NCBI RefSeq assembly: GCF_030718935.1 | Contig: NZ_CP132194.1 | Location: forward strand, 496,001 to 560,000 | Reading direction: 5' to 3' | DNA: 64,000 nucleotides | From: Psychrobacter sp. M13 | Lineage (GTDB): Bacteria > Pseudomonadota > Gammaproteobacteria > Pseudomonadales > Moraxellaceae | Notes under the pieces: generated by a model | Told to the model about the DNA's origin: nothing | Database searches by the model: none | What the model saw: the letters and a program-made list of their open reading frames with translations, nothing else | Shown: piece by piece, positions 20,236 through 29,678 of the stretch | How positions within the stretch are numbered: the first letter of the stretch is position 1 | How the letters are laid out: each line of letters opens with the position of its first letter | Program-made: the position numbers and the translations under genes

Positions 20236-21069
20236 ATGGCTACAGAAAACCCAACCAAAATGCCAATGCGCGACTTATTACAAGCTGGCGCTCACTTTGG
20301 TCACCAAACTCGCTTTTGGAACCCAAAAATGGGTCCTTACATCTTTGGTGCGCGTAACAAAATTCACATCATTAACTTAGAGCACACTGTAAAAGCTTTT
20401 AACGAAGCGCTCAACTATGTAAACGGCTTAGCCGCTAAGAAAAACAAAGTATTATTTGTTGGTACTAAGCGCGCGGCAAGTGGCGTCATTCGTGAGCAAG
20501 CAGCTCGTGCTGGCATGCCATATGTTGACCATCGCTGGTTAGGTGGTATGTTGACTAACTGGAAAACACTACGCCAGTCGATCACTCGTCTAAAAGAGCT
20601 TGAAAAACAAGCAGAAGACGGCACCTTTGCTAAGCTTACCAAACGTGAAGCGCTAGAGCGTACTCGCGATATGGAAAAACTTGAACGCTCGTTAGGCGGT
20701 ATCAAGGATATGGGCGGTTTACCAGACGCAATCTTTGTTGTTGACGTTGATCACGAAGCTATCGCTATTAAAGAAGCCAAAAACCTTGGTATTCCAGTTA
20801 TCGGTATCGTTGATACTAACTCAAACCCTGATAACGTTGATTATGTTATCCCAGCAAACGATGATGCTATTCGCGCAGTGACTTTATACGTAACGGCTAT
20901 GGCTGATGCTATCATTGCAGGTAAAGAGTACGCACAGACTCAAGCTGGTAATAAAGCAGATCAAGCAGCTGAGCAAGAAGCACCTGCTACTGAAGAAGCA
21001 CCAGCTCAAGTTGACACCTCAGCGGTAGAAACGCCAGTTGTAGCAGCACCAGAAGCAAAAGCTGAATAA
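20236..21069 (+). CDS. rpsB: 30S ribosomal protein S2
   Basis: Small-subunit protein binding late in 30S assembly and helping to recruit S1. The start [20 protein letters not shown] and the motif [20 protein letters not shown] are diagnostic. [12 protein letters not shown] and [12 protein letters not shown] also match. The C-terminus beyond ~residue 240 is an Ala/Glu/Pro-rich tail absent from many S2 proteins, bringing the length to 277. I reject an upstream ATG that adds 13 residues (MMWRHNP...) because the AGGAT site fits the 20236 start. It is the first gene of an rpsB-tsf operon. Confidence 0.97.
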   Translation: MATENPTKMPMRDLLQAGAHFGHQTRFWNPKMGPYIFGARNKIHIINLEHTVKAFNEALNYVNGLAAKKNKVLFVGTKRAASGVIREQAARAGMPYVDHRWLGGMLTNWKTLRQSITRLKELEKQAEDGTFAKLTKREALERTRDMEKLERSLGGIKDMGGLPDAIFVVDVDHEAIAIKEAKNLGIPVIGIVDTNSNPDNVDYVIPANDDAIRAVTLYVTAMADAIIAGKEYAQTQAGNKADQAAEQEAPATEEAPAQVDTSAVETPVVAAPEAKAE

Positions 21070-21091
21070 TATTTAGCGCTATAAAGGGATG

Positions 21092-21172
21092 CTTTGATAA
21101 TTATTCACTGTCATCCCTATATTATTAATGATAAGTATAAAAGGCATGATGTAGTTTTACTCGTCATGCCTT
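21092..21172 (+). promoter_or_regulatory. Two hairpins in the rpsB-tsf spacer
   Basis: The first pairs AGGGATG with CATCCCT. The second pairs AAGGCATGA (21141-21149) perfectly with TCATGCCTT (21164-21172). Neither is followed by a strong T-run, so partial termination or RNA processing between rpsB and tsf is more likely than a full stop. Confidence 0.55.
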
Positions 21173-21231
21173 GTTGCTGCTAAGCTTAAAAGAATTTGTA
21201 GTACCTCACACCAACTAATAAGGTATCTCTT

Positions 21232-22116
21232 ATGACAGAAGTAAAAGTATCCGCCAAAATGGTAAAAGAATTGCGTGACCGTACTGGTCTTGGCATGATG
21301 GAATGTAAAAAAGCTTTAGAAGAGTCAAATGGCGATGTCGAAACGGCCATTGATAATCTACGTAAATCAGGTCAAGCGAAAGCCGCTAAAAAAGCAGGTA
21401 ATATCGCAGCTGATGGCGCTATCATTATCGCTCAAGGCGACAAAAAAGCATTCTTAGTAGAAATTAATTGCCAAACTGACTTTGTAGCCAAAGACGATAG
21501 CTTTACCGCTTTTGCTGAGAAAGTAGCTAACATAGCGCTAGAGAATAACACCACTGATGTTGCGGCTATCTCTGCATTGGCTTATGGCGATGGTCAAAGC
21601 GTTGAAGAAGCTCGTGTATCTTTGGTACAAAAAATCGGTGAAAACATTCAGATCCGCCGTGTTGAAACTCTAGAAGGTGACAACATTGCTGCATACCGTC
21701 ATGGTTTACGTATCGGTGTAGTCGTATCTTTTGAAGGCGGCAGTGCAGATACTGGCAAAAACCTTGCCATGCATATCGCAGCGTTCAACCCTGTAGCGGT
21801 AGATGATGAAGATGTCGCCGCTGACGTATTAGCGCGTGAAAAAGACATCATCGAAGCGAAAGCAAAAGAGTCTGGCAAGCCTGATAATATCGTTGAAAAA
21901 ATGATCGAAGGTGGCTTGCGCAAATACCTAGACGAAGTGACTTTATTACGTCAGCCATACGTTATGGACAATGACAAAAAAGTCGGCGACGTACTAAAAG
22001 CTGAAGGCGTAAAAGTGCTTGGCTTTAAACGTTTAGAAGTTGGCGAAGGCATTGAGAAAAAGCAAGAAGATTTTGCTGCTGAAGTTGCTGCAACGCAAGC
22101 GTTAGCTAATAAGTAA
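21232..22116 (+). CDS. tsf: Elongation factor Ts
   Basis: Guanine-nucleotide exchange factor for EF-Tu. The N-terminal UBA-like domain ([19 protein letters not shown], ~10-28) and the core TDFVAKD (~81-87) are characteristic. The 294 residues fit the family. It lies 162 bases after rpsB, the conserved bacterial order, and is closed by a strong terminator. Here pyrH and frr do not follow, unlike in E. coli. Confidence 0.97.
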   Translation: MTEVKVSAKMVKELRDRTGLGMMECKKALEESNGDVETAIDNLRKSGQAKAAKKAGNIAADGAIIIAQGDKKAFLVEINCQTDFVAKDDSFTAFAEKVANIALENNTTDVAAISALAYGDGQSVEEARVSLVQKIGENIQIRRVETLEGDNIAAYRHGLRIGVVVSFEGGSADTGKNLAMHIAAFNPVAVDDEDVAADVLAREKDIIEAKAKESGKPDNIVEKMIEGGLRKYLDEVTLLRQPYVMDNDKKVGDVLKAEGVKVLGFKRLEVGEGIEKKQEDFAAEVAATQALANK

Positions 22117-22146
22117 GTTCGAATTTTGCATTAATTTTAGTCAATG

Positions 22147-22179
22147 AAAAGCCCGTTAGTTAACTAACGGGCTTTTTTT
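22147..22179 (+). terminator. Terminator after tsf
   Basis: Perfect stem AAAAGCCCGTTAGT / ACTAACGGGCTTTT followed by more T residues. It may also serve the converging transglycosylase gene. Confidence 0.93.
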
Positions 22180-22211
22180 GTCTGTAAGATTTATTTCAAG
22201 TTAAAAGCGTT

Positions 22212-23027
22212 CTAGCGTAGCGCGTCGTAAGCTGAATTGATATAGCTGGCACTATTGCTATTATTACTAGTACCATAACTGATGTTTTGCATGCTGGCAT
22301 TGTTGAAGCTGTTATTTGAGCTGGTATTGCTCGCGAATAGTCCAGAATCATTTTTATAGAGACTGTGGTAACGACTCATGACACTTTTGACGTAGTTGCG
22401 TGTTTCTTTAAAGGGAGGGATACCGTTGTATTTATCAACGTTACCTTCACCCGCATTGTAACCTGCAATAGCAAACTCAACATTATTATTAAAGCGTTTC
22501 ATAAGCCAGGCGATGTATTTTGCAGAGCCTTCGATGTTTTCTGCTGGATTCCAAGCATTACTGACTTTAAATCGTCTAGCCGTAGCTGGCATAAGCTGCA
22601 TTAATCCTTGGGCGCCAACGGGCGAACGGGCATTGGGATTGAACGCGGATTCAGTGTGCATCATCGCTTTCATAAGGGCAGGATCAACACCGTGACGTGC
22701 TGCTGAGGCAGTAATATAGCTATCATAGGCGTTGCGAGTACCACTCTTACTAGCAGCGCTACTACCGTAGTTATTGCTGCCATAGTTGCTGTTGCTATTA
22801 GTATCGTAGTCGTTGCTGCTTTTATAATAAGTCGTTTTAACTTTTTTATTAAACTGCTCAAAGCTGCCGCTCGGCTTACTAACGTTGGTGAGCAGCGCTT
22901 GTCCCGTTTTGCTTTTATAGATATACATCTCGCCTGCATGAGCGCTAGCACTCAAAGTAACTATTACTATGCTGGCAGTTAATATTGATAACAAAGAGCG
23001 GCTAAATGAACGCTTAATTTTTGTCAT
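22212..23027 (-). CDS. Lytic transglycosylase, SLT domain
   Basis: Periplasmic muramidase-like enzyme cleaving peptidoglycan glycan strands. A signal peptide (to ~residue 31, SASAHA) precedes a short domain resembling DUF4124 (GEMYIYKSKTGQALLTN). An Asn/Ser/Tyr-rich linker (~70-100) leads to the SLT catalytic domain (~102-225) with catalytic Glu in HTESAFNP, then GAQGLMQLMP and AGYNAGEGNV. The C-terminal ~45 residues are again Asn/Ser-rich. It stands alone, converging on tsf. Confidence 0.92.
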   Translation of the reverse strand: MTKIKRSFSRSLLSILTASIVIVTLSASAHAGEMYIYKSKTGQALLTNVSKPSGSFEQFNKKVKTTYYKSSNDYDTNSNSNYGSNNYGSSAASKSGTRNAYDSYITASAARHGVDPALMKAMMHTESAFNPNARSPVGAQGLMQLMPATARRFKVSNAWNPAENIEGSAKYIAWLMKRFNNNVEFAIAGYNAGEGNVDKYNGIPPFKETRNYVKSVMSRYHSLYKNDSGLFASNTSSNNSFNNASMQNISYGTSNNSNSASYINSAYDALR

Positions 23028-23183
23028 AAAAAGTCACTTTTAATAAAATTATAAATATTGAACGTACGTGGACAATAGTTACTATAACATAAATTTACTT
23101 TTAGCTACATTCGATTACAGACTTATCCTTATGATTTATAACCATTTGTCACAAACCATAATCAACTATTTAATAACTGCTGG

Positions 23184-23870
23184 TTATGAAATAGTGAGCG
23201 CACTGATAAACAGGGGTACCCAAACAGCAGTCACTAAACCATTTACTGCTAGGCCAAAAGCAGCATAGCGTCCTGCGGTATGACTAATCTGCCAAGCTTC
23301 TACTGTACCAAAAGCGTGTGCCGCCAGTCCTAAAGCTAGGCCTTTAGCGCGATCATCTTCGATACCGCGAAATAAGAAGCGCGCCATAGTGGCACCCATA
23401 ATACCTGAAACCACAATGATTAAGTTCACCATAATTGGTGGCGCTTTGATTAAGTCGGCAACGCTCAAGCCAATTGGTGTAGTCACTGAGCGCGTAGCAA
23501 AAGCAAGTAGCGTATCATGGCTAAGAGAGAATAGATAAGCTAAGCCCATAGGCAGTAGGGCACCAATTACGCTGGCCATCAGTACGATAAGGGTGAGCTT
23601 TTTAACAGGCAAGCCCTTAAAGCTCATCGCGGCAAGCGGTATGGCGAGGAGTACCGTGACATAACCTAGTAGATGGTCGAACACAGGTTTTGCAACGTCA
23701 TAGTAATCATTATAATCCCAGCGCACGATATAGAGAAATATAATGACCAATCCCATGGCAGTGACGACCATCGGTATCCATGCTAGTTTTCTGGCGAGTA
23801 TGCGCGAGCTAGCATGAGCTATCAAAGTCAATAAAATAGCGGCAACCGTTGCTACAACAATATTATCCAT
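23184..23870 (-). CDS. LrgB/CidB family membrane protein
   Basis: Polytopic inner-membrane protein of the CidB/LrgB family, linked to murein hydrolase control and, in several bacteria, to small organic acid transport. The family block TTPIGLSVADLIKAPP and HAFGTVEAWQISHTAGRYA are both present. I place the start at the ATG at 23870 (MDNIVV): it overlaps the cidA-like stop by eight bases and has AAAGGC just upstream. Longer in-frame starts would run deep into the partner gene. It is translationally coupled to the upstream gene. Confidence 0.87.
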   Translation of the reverse strand: MDNIVVATVAAILLTLIAHASSRILARKLAWIPMVVTAMGLVIIFLYIVRWDYNDYYDVAKPVFDHLLGYVTVLLAIPLAAMSFKGLPVKKLTLIVLMASVIGALLPMGLAYLFSLSHDTLLAFATRSVTTPIGLSVADLIKAPPIMVNLIIVVSGIMGATMARFLFRGIEDDRAKGLALGLAAHAFGTVEAWQISHTAGRYAAFGLAVNGLVTAVWVPLFISALTIS

Positions 23871-24270
23871 GCTTATTGCTGCCTTTTTTTGCATTATTGA
23901 GCCAGCGATTGGCGAGTATGGCAAGTCCCCATAAGGGAATCAAAGTACTTATTGCCATCGTTAGCATGACGCCCCACAGCTCATCACCAAGCCCAAATAA
24001 TAAAATGCCAGCCCCTGCTGATACAGGCAAAAAGGCAAAGCCACTATCGACTAATAGCACGTTGCTGGCACGGGTCAACCATTTAGGTAAGCCTTTTGTC
24101 ATTCTCCAAATAACTAATATCAAGAACATCGCCACCATAGCCACGACATTAGACGCCTGCTCAATACCGAACGAGCGACAGATGATAACGGCCGATTCGC
24201 GCACAGCAACGACCATGATCAATGTCACTAATATCGCTAACCATGGAGGTAGCTTAAAGGAGGAAGGCAT
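23863..24270 (-). CDS. LrgA/CidA family membrane protein
   Basis: Small holin-like inner-membrane protein with four predicted TM segments, partner of the LrgB/CidB protein encoded next. The segment LVDSGFAFLPVSAGAGILLFG matches the family, where this region reads like FFVPAGVGV. The start at 24270 (MPSSFK) has AAGGA eight bases upstream; an earlier ATG adds only seven residues. The two genes form a coupled pair. No LytTR or LysR regulator, often found beside cid/lrg genes, is adjacent. Confidence 0.82.
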   Translation of the reverse strand: MPSSFKLPPWLAILVTLIMVVAVRESAVIICRSFGIEQASNVVAMVAMFLILVIWRMTKGLPKWLTRASNVLLVDSGFAFLPVSAGAGILLFGLGDELWGVMLTMAISTLIPLWGLAILANRWLNNAKKGSNKHG

Positions 24271-24608
24271 AATAAATCCTTGCGATAGCAAGAGTTATAT
24301 AGTCGGAGCACTTTTAAACCGCTACGGTGTTGCCCACCCTAAATGTACTGGTTGTACTATCTGCGGTCGGTCGTCTTGTAGCAATTTTAAAATTCCTTGA
24401 CCATAGAAGGTGAGATGGCGTGCAATCAGTTGGCGTTATCCGCCAATAATAATCGACTGGTTTTGCAATTTTAACGCGGTTGATTATATACCCAAAAGGA
24501 TTATTAATAAATGCCGCTACATTTTTGCTTACTTTTTGAGCTATAAAAAATGGGTATATTGAACCAATCAATATACCCTATGCGCTATTAATATTGCTAT
24601 AAGCTAAG
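24271..24608. other. Intergenic region between cidA-like gene and hflX
   Basis: About 340 bases on the upstream side of the cidA-like gene and downstream side of hflX, both minus strand. It holds the hflX terminator (24545-24578) and presumably the promoter of the cidAB-like pair. No gene seen. Confidence 0.5.
24545..24578 (-). terminator. Terminator after hflX
   Basis: Perfect 10-base inverted repeat (GGGTATATTG / CAATATACCC) with a 7-base loop. On the minus strand it is followed by TTTTTT, as expected for the end of the hflX transcript. Confidence 0.82.
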
Positions 24609-26078
24609 CTACTGACTTTTAAGGTCAGCATCGACATTGTTATTAGCATCGTCATTAACACTACTATTTGAGTCATAGTCACTCTCAAATATTTGCTCAT
24701 AAGTCAGATCTTCACCGATATCTAGCTCGACGTCATCCTCGTTATCCTCTATCTCAAAGGGTTCGAGCACGGGCATCAGTAAAGTGGCTTGCGCAAGAGG
24801 CAATACATCTTTAGGTAATATATTAGCCTGACCTAGCAGCTGAGTTAGGCGCTCGCTTGGCAAGCGCACCGTCAAGCATTCATGACCGCTATCGTCATAG
24901 CTCTCCTCCAGAATAACACCAAGCTCATACAGGGTGTTTTTGAAATGACCTGCATCATAAGGTAAAGTTAAGTCAAAAGTTGTCAGGGTACCTATCATCA
25001 GCTGTTGTACAGCTAGCGATAACTCTTCCATGCCTAAGTTGTTTTTGGATGAGACATAAACGCGGTTTGGCTCGTCCTCATTCGCATAGCCGATATGTGC
25101 AGACTCACCCGTTAGGTCGATCTTGTTATAAACATTGAGCACAGGTACATCATTATCAATCTCAGCCAATACCGCTTTGACTGCTTGAATTTGCTCATGC
25201 ATATCTTCGCTAGAAGAGTCAATCACATGCAATAGTAAATCAGCCTCTAACGTTTCTTCTAAAGTGGCATGGAAAGATTCAACCAACTCATGTGGCAGAT
25301 GGCGTACAAAACCGACGGTATCGACCAATACGACGCGACCAACTCCTTGCCAATCTAAGCGGCGTAGCGTGGGATCAAGCGTGGCAAACAGCTTATCAGC
25401 GGCATAAATATTCTCATCGACCAAACGATTGAACAGCGTTGACTTGCCCGCATTGGTATAACCCACCAGTGAAATAGTAGGGACATCAGATTTTTGTCGA
25501 CGCGCACGCCCTTGTGCCCGAGTTTGACGGACCTTATCGAGCTTGGTTTTGAGCTGAGTCACTCGCGTTTGCAATAGACGACGATCGGTCTCAAGCTGAG
25601 TTTCACCTGGTCCACGTAGACCGATACCGCCTTTTTGACGCTCCAAATGCGTCCAACCTCGTACTAAGCGCGTCGATAGATGATTCAGCTGCGCCAGCTC
25701 AACTTGTAGCTTACCTTCGTAAGTACGCGCGCGCTGGGCAAAGATATCGAGAATTAAGCCAGTACGATCGAGCACTCGGCACTTAGCGATCGCCTCAAGG
25801 TTACGCTCTTGTGAGGGCGAAAGACTATGATTGAATATGACGATGTCAGCATCGTGCTGGCTAACCAATTCCGCAATTTCTTGCGCCTTACCTGAACCCA
25901 CAAAGTATTTGGCGTCGGGACGTTGGCGTGTACCCGTTACTAGCTCTACGCGCTGTGCACCAGCGGAGTCTACGAGCAGCTCAAACTCACCCAAGTCATC
26001 AGGATCTTGAATTTGACGGATGTCTAAATGAACTAAAATGGCACGCTCGCCACCTTCATATCTTCCAAAATATTCCAA
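24609..26078 (-). CDS. hflX: Ribosome-associated GTPase HflX
   Basis: GTPase that splits or rescues stalled ribosomes under stress. The HflX N-terminal domain (~15-120) and coiled linker with GGIGLRGPGETQLETDRR precede the G domain: G1 GYTNAGKSTLFN (~206), DTVGFVRHLPHELVESF, and NKID. At 489 residues it is longer than E. coli HflX (426), mainly from an acidic C-terminal tail (EDNEDDVELDIGEDL, then Asn/Asp-rich). hfq, often the upstream neighbour, is not adjacent. Confidence 0.96.
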   Translation of the reverse strand: MEYFGRYEGGERAILVHLDIRQIQDPDDLGEFELLVDSAGAQRVELVTGTRQRPDAKYFVGSGKAQEIAELVSQHDADIVIFNHSLSPSQERNLEAIAKCRVLDRTGLILDIFAQRARTYEGKLQVELAQLNHLSTRLVRGWTHLERQKGGIGLRGPGETQLETDRRLLQTRVTQLKTKLDKVRQTRAQGRARRQKSDVPTISLVGYTNAGKSTLFNRLVDENIYAADKLFATLDPTLRRLDWQGVGRVVLVDTVGFVRHLPHELVESFHATLEETLEADLLLHVIDSSSEDMHEQIQAVKAVLAEIDNDVPVLNVYNKIDLTGESAHIGYANEDEPNRVYVSSKNNLGMEELSLAVQQLMIGTLTTFDLTLPYDAGHFKNTLYELGVILEESYDDSGHECLTVRLPSERLTQLLGQANILPKDVLPLAQATLLMPVLEPFEIEDNEDDVELDIGEDLTYEQIFESDYDSNSSVNDDANNNVDADLKSQ

Positions 26079-26432
26079 AAAATATCACCTATATGATTAA
26101 TTTAAAATGAGTCGCTATTATTATTGTAAATTTTTATAATAAAAAGATTCACGACAACTAGCGTTTTGATATCCTACTATATAGGGTCTTATCAATTGAT
26201 ATTAAAGGTTATAAGGTTAATTATCTGTCATTTTGTTGCAGCTATTCTAACCCTAGACCGCTGATAAAAACTGTTAAACAGCGGTGCGTATTTGAGTGAA
26301 CAAATCATCACTGACTTATAAAAGTTTGTTATACTAATTTCGGTTTTCGCAGTGCTTTAGATCAGTAGCATCTAAATTGCTGCTATCGAATGATCTATAT
26401 AGAATAAAATCATCTAATAATGAGAGGCACAG
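26079..26432. other. Divergent promoter region, hflX / acyltransferase
   Basis: 354 bases, AT-rich, no gene. A TATACT at ~26332 is a possible -10 for the acyltransferase, but I could not find a convincing -35. A 6-base inverted repeat CCGCTG/CAGCGG (~26260-26285) is too short to interpret. Confidence 0.4.
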
Positions 26433-27248
26433 ATGGGTCAATCTAAGTCAAAGTTTTCGCTCAGAAAACAGTTGGGTCGTGGTAAGCAAATAGCGGGCAT
26501 GACGACGACGATCGCTGGTGGTTTGCGCACAGCACAGCGTATTGGTGCCTTTCGAGAGCCACCACGCGAGACTCTGCCACGTTATATTCAAGTATTCTGT
26601 CGTAAGATGGCAAGCTCTTTTGGTGTTAAGATCGTCCAAGTTGAGCCAGTACCACAGCATCATGGATTGTGGGTATCCAACCACGTGTCTTGGATGGATA
26701 TTCCCGTAGTTGGTAGCGTGAGTCCAGCGTTCTTTTTATCCAAAGCTGAGATTGGCGAATGGCCCGTATTCGGCAAACTTGCACAAGCAGCCGGTACGGT
26801 CTTTATTGAGCGTGGCTCTGGTGATGTTGGATCAGTCGCCACACAAATGGCTAGCTTTTTGAGCAAAGGCTATTCGGTTATTTTTTTCCCGGAGGCGACC
26901 ACCACCGATGGTACTAAGGTCAAACGTATCCATGGCACACTTTTGCAGGCGGCCATAGATTCTGATGTACCTGTACAGCCTATAGTGATCGCTTATGTTG
27001 ATAAAGACGGGGCGCTGAGCAAAGAGCTACCGTACTATGGCAAGCTGACGATGAAAGATAGCATAAAAAAAGTGCTTGATAGCCGGCAGGTTACTGCATA
27101 CGTGCTGCCGCTTGAGCCTCTAGATCCAAATGGCCATAATAAGAGCCAATTGACCAATCTATTGCAGCAGCGCATGAATGAAGGTCTAAAAGAGCTACAT
27201 GCGCGAGTATTGACGGATGCTAATAATACTGCTGCATCTGTGCTTTAA
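26433..27248 (+). CDS. PlsC-family 1-acyl-glycerol-3-phosphate acyltransferase
   Basis: Membrane acyltransferase likely transferring a fatty acyl group to lysophosphatidate or a related lipid. The HX4D catalytic motif appears as NHVSWMD (~82-88), the second block as FIERGSGD and the third as FPEATTTDG (~152-160), which replaces the common FPEGTRS. The fourth block VPVQPIVIAY is also clear. 271 residues. It could equally be an ornithine-lipid or lyso-ornithine (OlsA-like) acyltransferase. A strong terminator follows. Confidence 0.85.
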   Translation: MGQSKSKFSLRKQLGRGKQIAGMTTTIAGGLRTAQRIGAFREPPRETLPRYIQVFCRKMASSFGVKIVQVEPVPQHHGLWVSNHVSWMDIPVVGSVSPAFFLSKAEIGEWPVFGKLAQAAGTVFIERGSGDVGSVATQMASFLSKGYSVIFFPEATTTDGTKVKRIHGTLLQAAIDSDVPVQPIVIAYVDKDGALSKELPYYGKLTMKDSIKKVLDSRQVTAYVLPLEPLDPNGHNKSQLTNLLQQRMNEGLKELHARVLTDANNTAASVL

Positions 27249-27289
27249 AGTAAAAAAGTACAAAATTTCAGCTAACTTAGAAGTTATTA

Positions 27290-27329
27290 AAAAAGCGCAA
27301 ATCATTATTGATAATGATTTGCGCTTTTT
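27290..27329. terminator. Terminator after the acyltransferase
   Basis: Very long stem: AAAAAGCGCAAATCATTA pairs with the matching strand ending GATTTGCGCTTTTT around a tiny loop. It suits both this gene and the converging aldo/keto reductase. Confidence 0.93.
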
Positions 27330-27357
27330 ACTATGCACAAGCTTCTATACAAATAAA

Positions 27358-28398
27358 CTATGGCGATGGATTTGGCTGACGCGTATGCACCGCTTCGATA
27401 GCTGCTAATACCTCATCGCTTAAATGCACATCGACGCTATCGATATTGGACTTGAGCTGCTCTATACTAGTCGCGCCAATGATATTGCTAGTCACAAACG
27501 AGCGCGTATTGACAAAAGCTAAGGCCATCTGCGCCATGTCCAAACCTGCGTCGCTTGCGATTTTGGCATACTGCTCCGTTGCCGATATCGCCTGCTCGTT
27601 AGTATAACGCTCAAAGCGATCATACTTAGTCAGCCTCGCACCAGCAGGGCGTTGGCCATTGAGATATTTACCTGATAATACGCCAAAGCCAAGGGGCGAG
27701 TAAGCCAATAAGCCGACGTTTTCACGATGGGCAACCTCTGCCATATTGACCTCATAAAGACGGTTTAATAGACTATACGGATTTTGCACAGTAATAGGCG
27801 CAATCAAGCCGTTTTTATCCGCTTCCCATAAATATCGCATCAGTCCCCAAGCAGTGTCGTTAGACAGTCCATAAGCGCGAATACGACCTTTTTTAATCTC
27901 ATCATTGAGCGCTTGAATCGTTTCCAGAAATGGCGTTAAATCCTCCAACGACTGCGCTGCCATCTCCTCAGAGTAACCGCGCTGACCAAAAAAGTTGGCT
28001 TGACGCTCAGGCCAATGCAGCTGATAGACATCGATATAATCCGTTTGCAGACGCTCAAGATTGCCATCGATGGCGCTACTAATATGCTGCGCCCTAAAGC
28101 GCGTTTCACCATCACGTAAAAAGCTCATTGGGGATATTTTACTGGCGAGTATGACTTTGTCACGCTGTCCCGTTTTGGCAAACCAAGTGCCCATGTGCCG
28201 TTCAGTATCGCCTTGCTTATCTTTATCAGGCGGAGAAGGGTACATCTCAGCGGTATCCCAAAAATTCACCCCTTCGCTCAAGGCAAAATCCATCTGTTCA
28301 TGTGCTTGGTGCTCATCATTCTGTTGACCCCAAGTCATCGTGCCAAGACAGATCTTAGAGACCTTTTCATCGATTTGCGGCAATATTTCGTACTGCAT
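27358..28398 (-). CDS. Aldo/keto reductase, Tas-like
   Basis: NADPH-dependent oxidoreductase of the aldo/keto reductase superfamily, closest in layout to E. coli Tas. The catalytic tetrad is visible: Asp and Tyr in NFWDTAEMYP (~47-56), Lys in ILASKIS, His in YQLHWPER. The cofactor part includes NIIGATSIEQLKSNI. About 346 residues. The second of two close ATGs (28398) is preferred because AAGGA is then seven bases away; the first would leave one base. Physiological substrate unknown. Confidence 0.9.
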   Translation of the reverse strand: MQYEILPQIDEKVSKICLGTMTWGQQNDEHQAHEQMDFALSEGVNFWDTAEMYPSPPDKDKQGDTERHMGTWFAKTGQRDKVILASKISPMSFLRDGETRFRAQHISSAIDGNLERLQTDYIDVYQLHWPERQANFFGQRGYSEEMAAQSLEDLTPFLETIQALNDEIKKGRIRAYGLSNDTAWGLMRYLWEADKNGLIAPITVQNPYSLLNRLYEVNMAEVAHRENVGLLAYSPLGFGVLSGKYLNGQRPAGARLTKYDRFERYTNEQAISATEQYAKIASDAGLDMAQMALAFVNTRSFVTSNIIGATSIEQLKSNIDSVDVHLSDEVLAAIEAVHTRQPNPSP

Positions 28399-28452
28399 AA
28401 ACATTCCTTTTATCTTTTAATATAGAAATTGTTGTAGATTTTTGAATAGTGA

Positions 28453-28977
28453 TTACATTAGTTTAATACCAGTGACCCCAGCTGGAGTGACTTTAAAGAC
28501 TTTAACTTTGAACAGTACCGCTTGACCCGCTAATGGGTGATTGAAATCAACCTCAATTTCGTCCTCATTCATAGCGCTAATGGTGCCGGGCAAAGTATTT
28601 TTACCTTTATCCTCAAACTCAATCATCATGCCAATCTCTGGGTTGTCAGCGACTAGAGCGAACTGAGTACGGCTAAAGGTTTGGATATTATCAGGATTCC
28701 ACTCACCAAAAGCTTGTTCAGGATCGAGGTGAGCGCTACGAGTATCGCCCGCTCGCAAGTTCATCAGTACTTGCTCAAAGCCAGGTAACAGACTCTCATC
28801 ACCGATAGTCAAAGTTACAGGCGCATCACGGCTAAAGGTCGAGTCAATCATTGTGCCATTTTCAAGTGACACTTCAAAATGCAGCTTAACTAAGCTGCCA
28901 TAAGCGATACGAGTGTCTTCATTAGGGTTAATAAACTGTGGCGAGTTCTCAAAGTCGGGTTTGGTTTCTTTAGTCAT
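28453..28977 (-). CDS. fkpB: FKBP-type peptidyl-prolyl isomerase, SlpA/FkpB-like
   Basis: Cytoplasmic proline isomerase and chaperone. The FKBP portion begins VKLHFEVSLENGTMIDSTF, with the insert-in-flap region carrying DPEQAFGEWNPDNIQ, typical of SlyD/SlpA proteins. The polypeptide ends without the metal-binding His/Cys tail of SlyD, so I favour the SlpA/FkpB type. The start is taken at MTKETK (174 residues); a longer in-frame TTG start is less likely. In most gammaproteobacteria fkpB directly follows lspA; here two opposite-strand genes intervene. Confidence 0.85.
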   Translation of the reverse strand: MTKETKPDFENSPQFINPNEDTRIAYGSLVKLHFEVSLENGTMIDSTFSRDAPVTLTIGDESLLPGFEQVLMNLRAGDTRSAHLDPEQAFGEWNPDNIQTFSRTQFALVADNPEIGMMIEFEDKGKNTLPGTISAMNEDEIEVDFNHPLAGQAVLFKVKVFKVTPAGVTGIKLM

Positions 28978-29222
28978 AATTAGGATGCCGTTAGCTGGTG
29001 GAATGAATAGTCTCAAATATTTTAGCACACTATACCCATTACACTATGTTGAGTAATATTTGCTGCTCATTAGATTATGAATTAGATAAATGTAAATATT
29101 TTTTTATGCAATAAGTAAATTTAAGTTGACTTATGTTTCATAAATCTATATAAATGTTATCGAATTGTTAAGCATTCAATTTATTATTTAGTTGTTAAAC
29201 TTAAATTACTTTTGGAATGATT

Positions 29223-29540
29223 ATGAAGAAAGCTCTTGTAGTGGTTGGCGTATTGGCATTGTTAGTACAAGGTTGTGCGACACCACATGTGGTACAAACT
29301 AAAAAGGTAAGCGATGTTAATTTATCTTGCCAACAAATCTTAAGCGAGATAGAAGAAGCTGAAAGATTTGAGAGTGAAGCACGCGCTGAGCGTAAAGCTA
29401 CTGGTAAAAACGTAGCAGCAGCATTACTATTCTGGCCTGCACTAATTGGCACTTACTCTAATACAGAAGAAGCTATTAATGCTGCAAAAGAACGTCGTAC
29501 TAATCTAACTAATTTGTACGGACAGAAAAAATGCAGCTAA
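29223..29540 (+). CDS. Small lipoprotein of unknown function
   Basis: 106-residue lipoprotein: start MKKALVVVG, hydrophobic core, lipobox LVQGC with the lipidated Cys at ~18. The mature part has a helical, charged stretch (EIEEAERFESEARAERKATG), a hydrophobic stretch (NVAAALLFWPALIGTYS) and a second helical stretch (EEAINAAKERRTNLTNLY). The shape resembles small phage or plasmid-associated lipoproteins common in Acinetobacter and Psychrobacter. Closed by its own terminator. Confidence 0.72.
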   Translation: MKKALVVVGVLALLVQGCATPHVVQTKKVSDVNLSCQQILSEIEEAERFESEARAERKATGKNVAAALLFWPALIGTYSNTEEAINAAKERRTNLTNLYGQKKCS

Positions 29541-29581
29541 TCTTAATAAGATAGCGACATATAGTTAATGTGTTAACGTAC

Positions 29582-29614
29582 AAAAAAGCTAAGAGATGAC
29601 TCTTAGCTTTTTTT
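29582..29614 (+). terminator. Terminator after the small lipoprotein gene
   Basis: Stem AAAAAGCTAAGAG / CTCTTAGCTTTTT with loop ATGA and a further T-run. Confidence 0.92.
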
Positions 29615-29678
29615 ATGAGCTACTGAAAAGTATATAATGACCGTCAGAATTAAAGGTTGATGAGATAAGTGAGTAAGT

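Noticed and set aside
22670..22951. Minus-strand frame inside the lytic transglycosylase gene
   Set aside because: Its Ile/Thr/Ala repeats are an out-of-frame reading of the Asn/Ser-rich linker.
23849..24400. A 183-codon plus-strand reading frame opposite the cidAB-like pair
   Set aside because: It is antisense to two clearly homologous membrane proteins, has no family features and no ribosome site.
24545..24578. 10-bp inverted repeat as an operator of the cidAB-like genes
   Set aside because: On the minus strand it is followed by TTTTTT directly downstream of hflX, which a terminator explains better.
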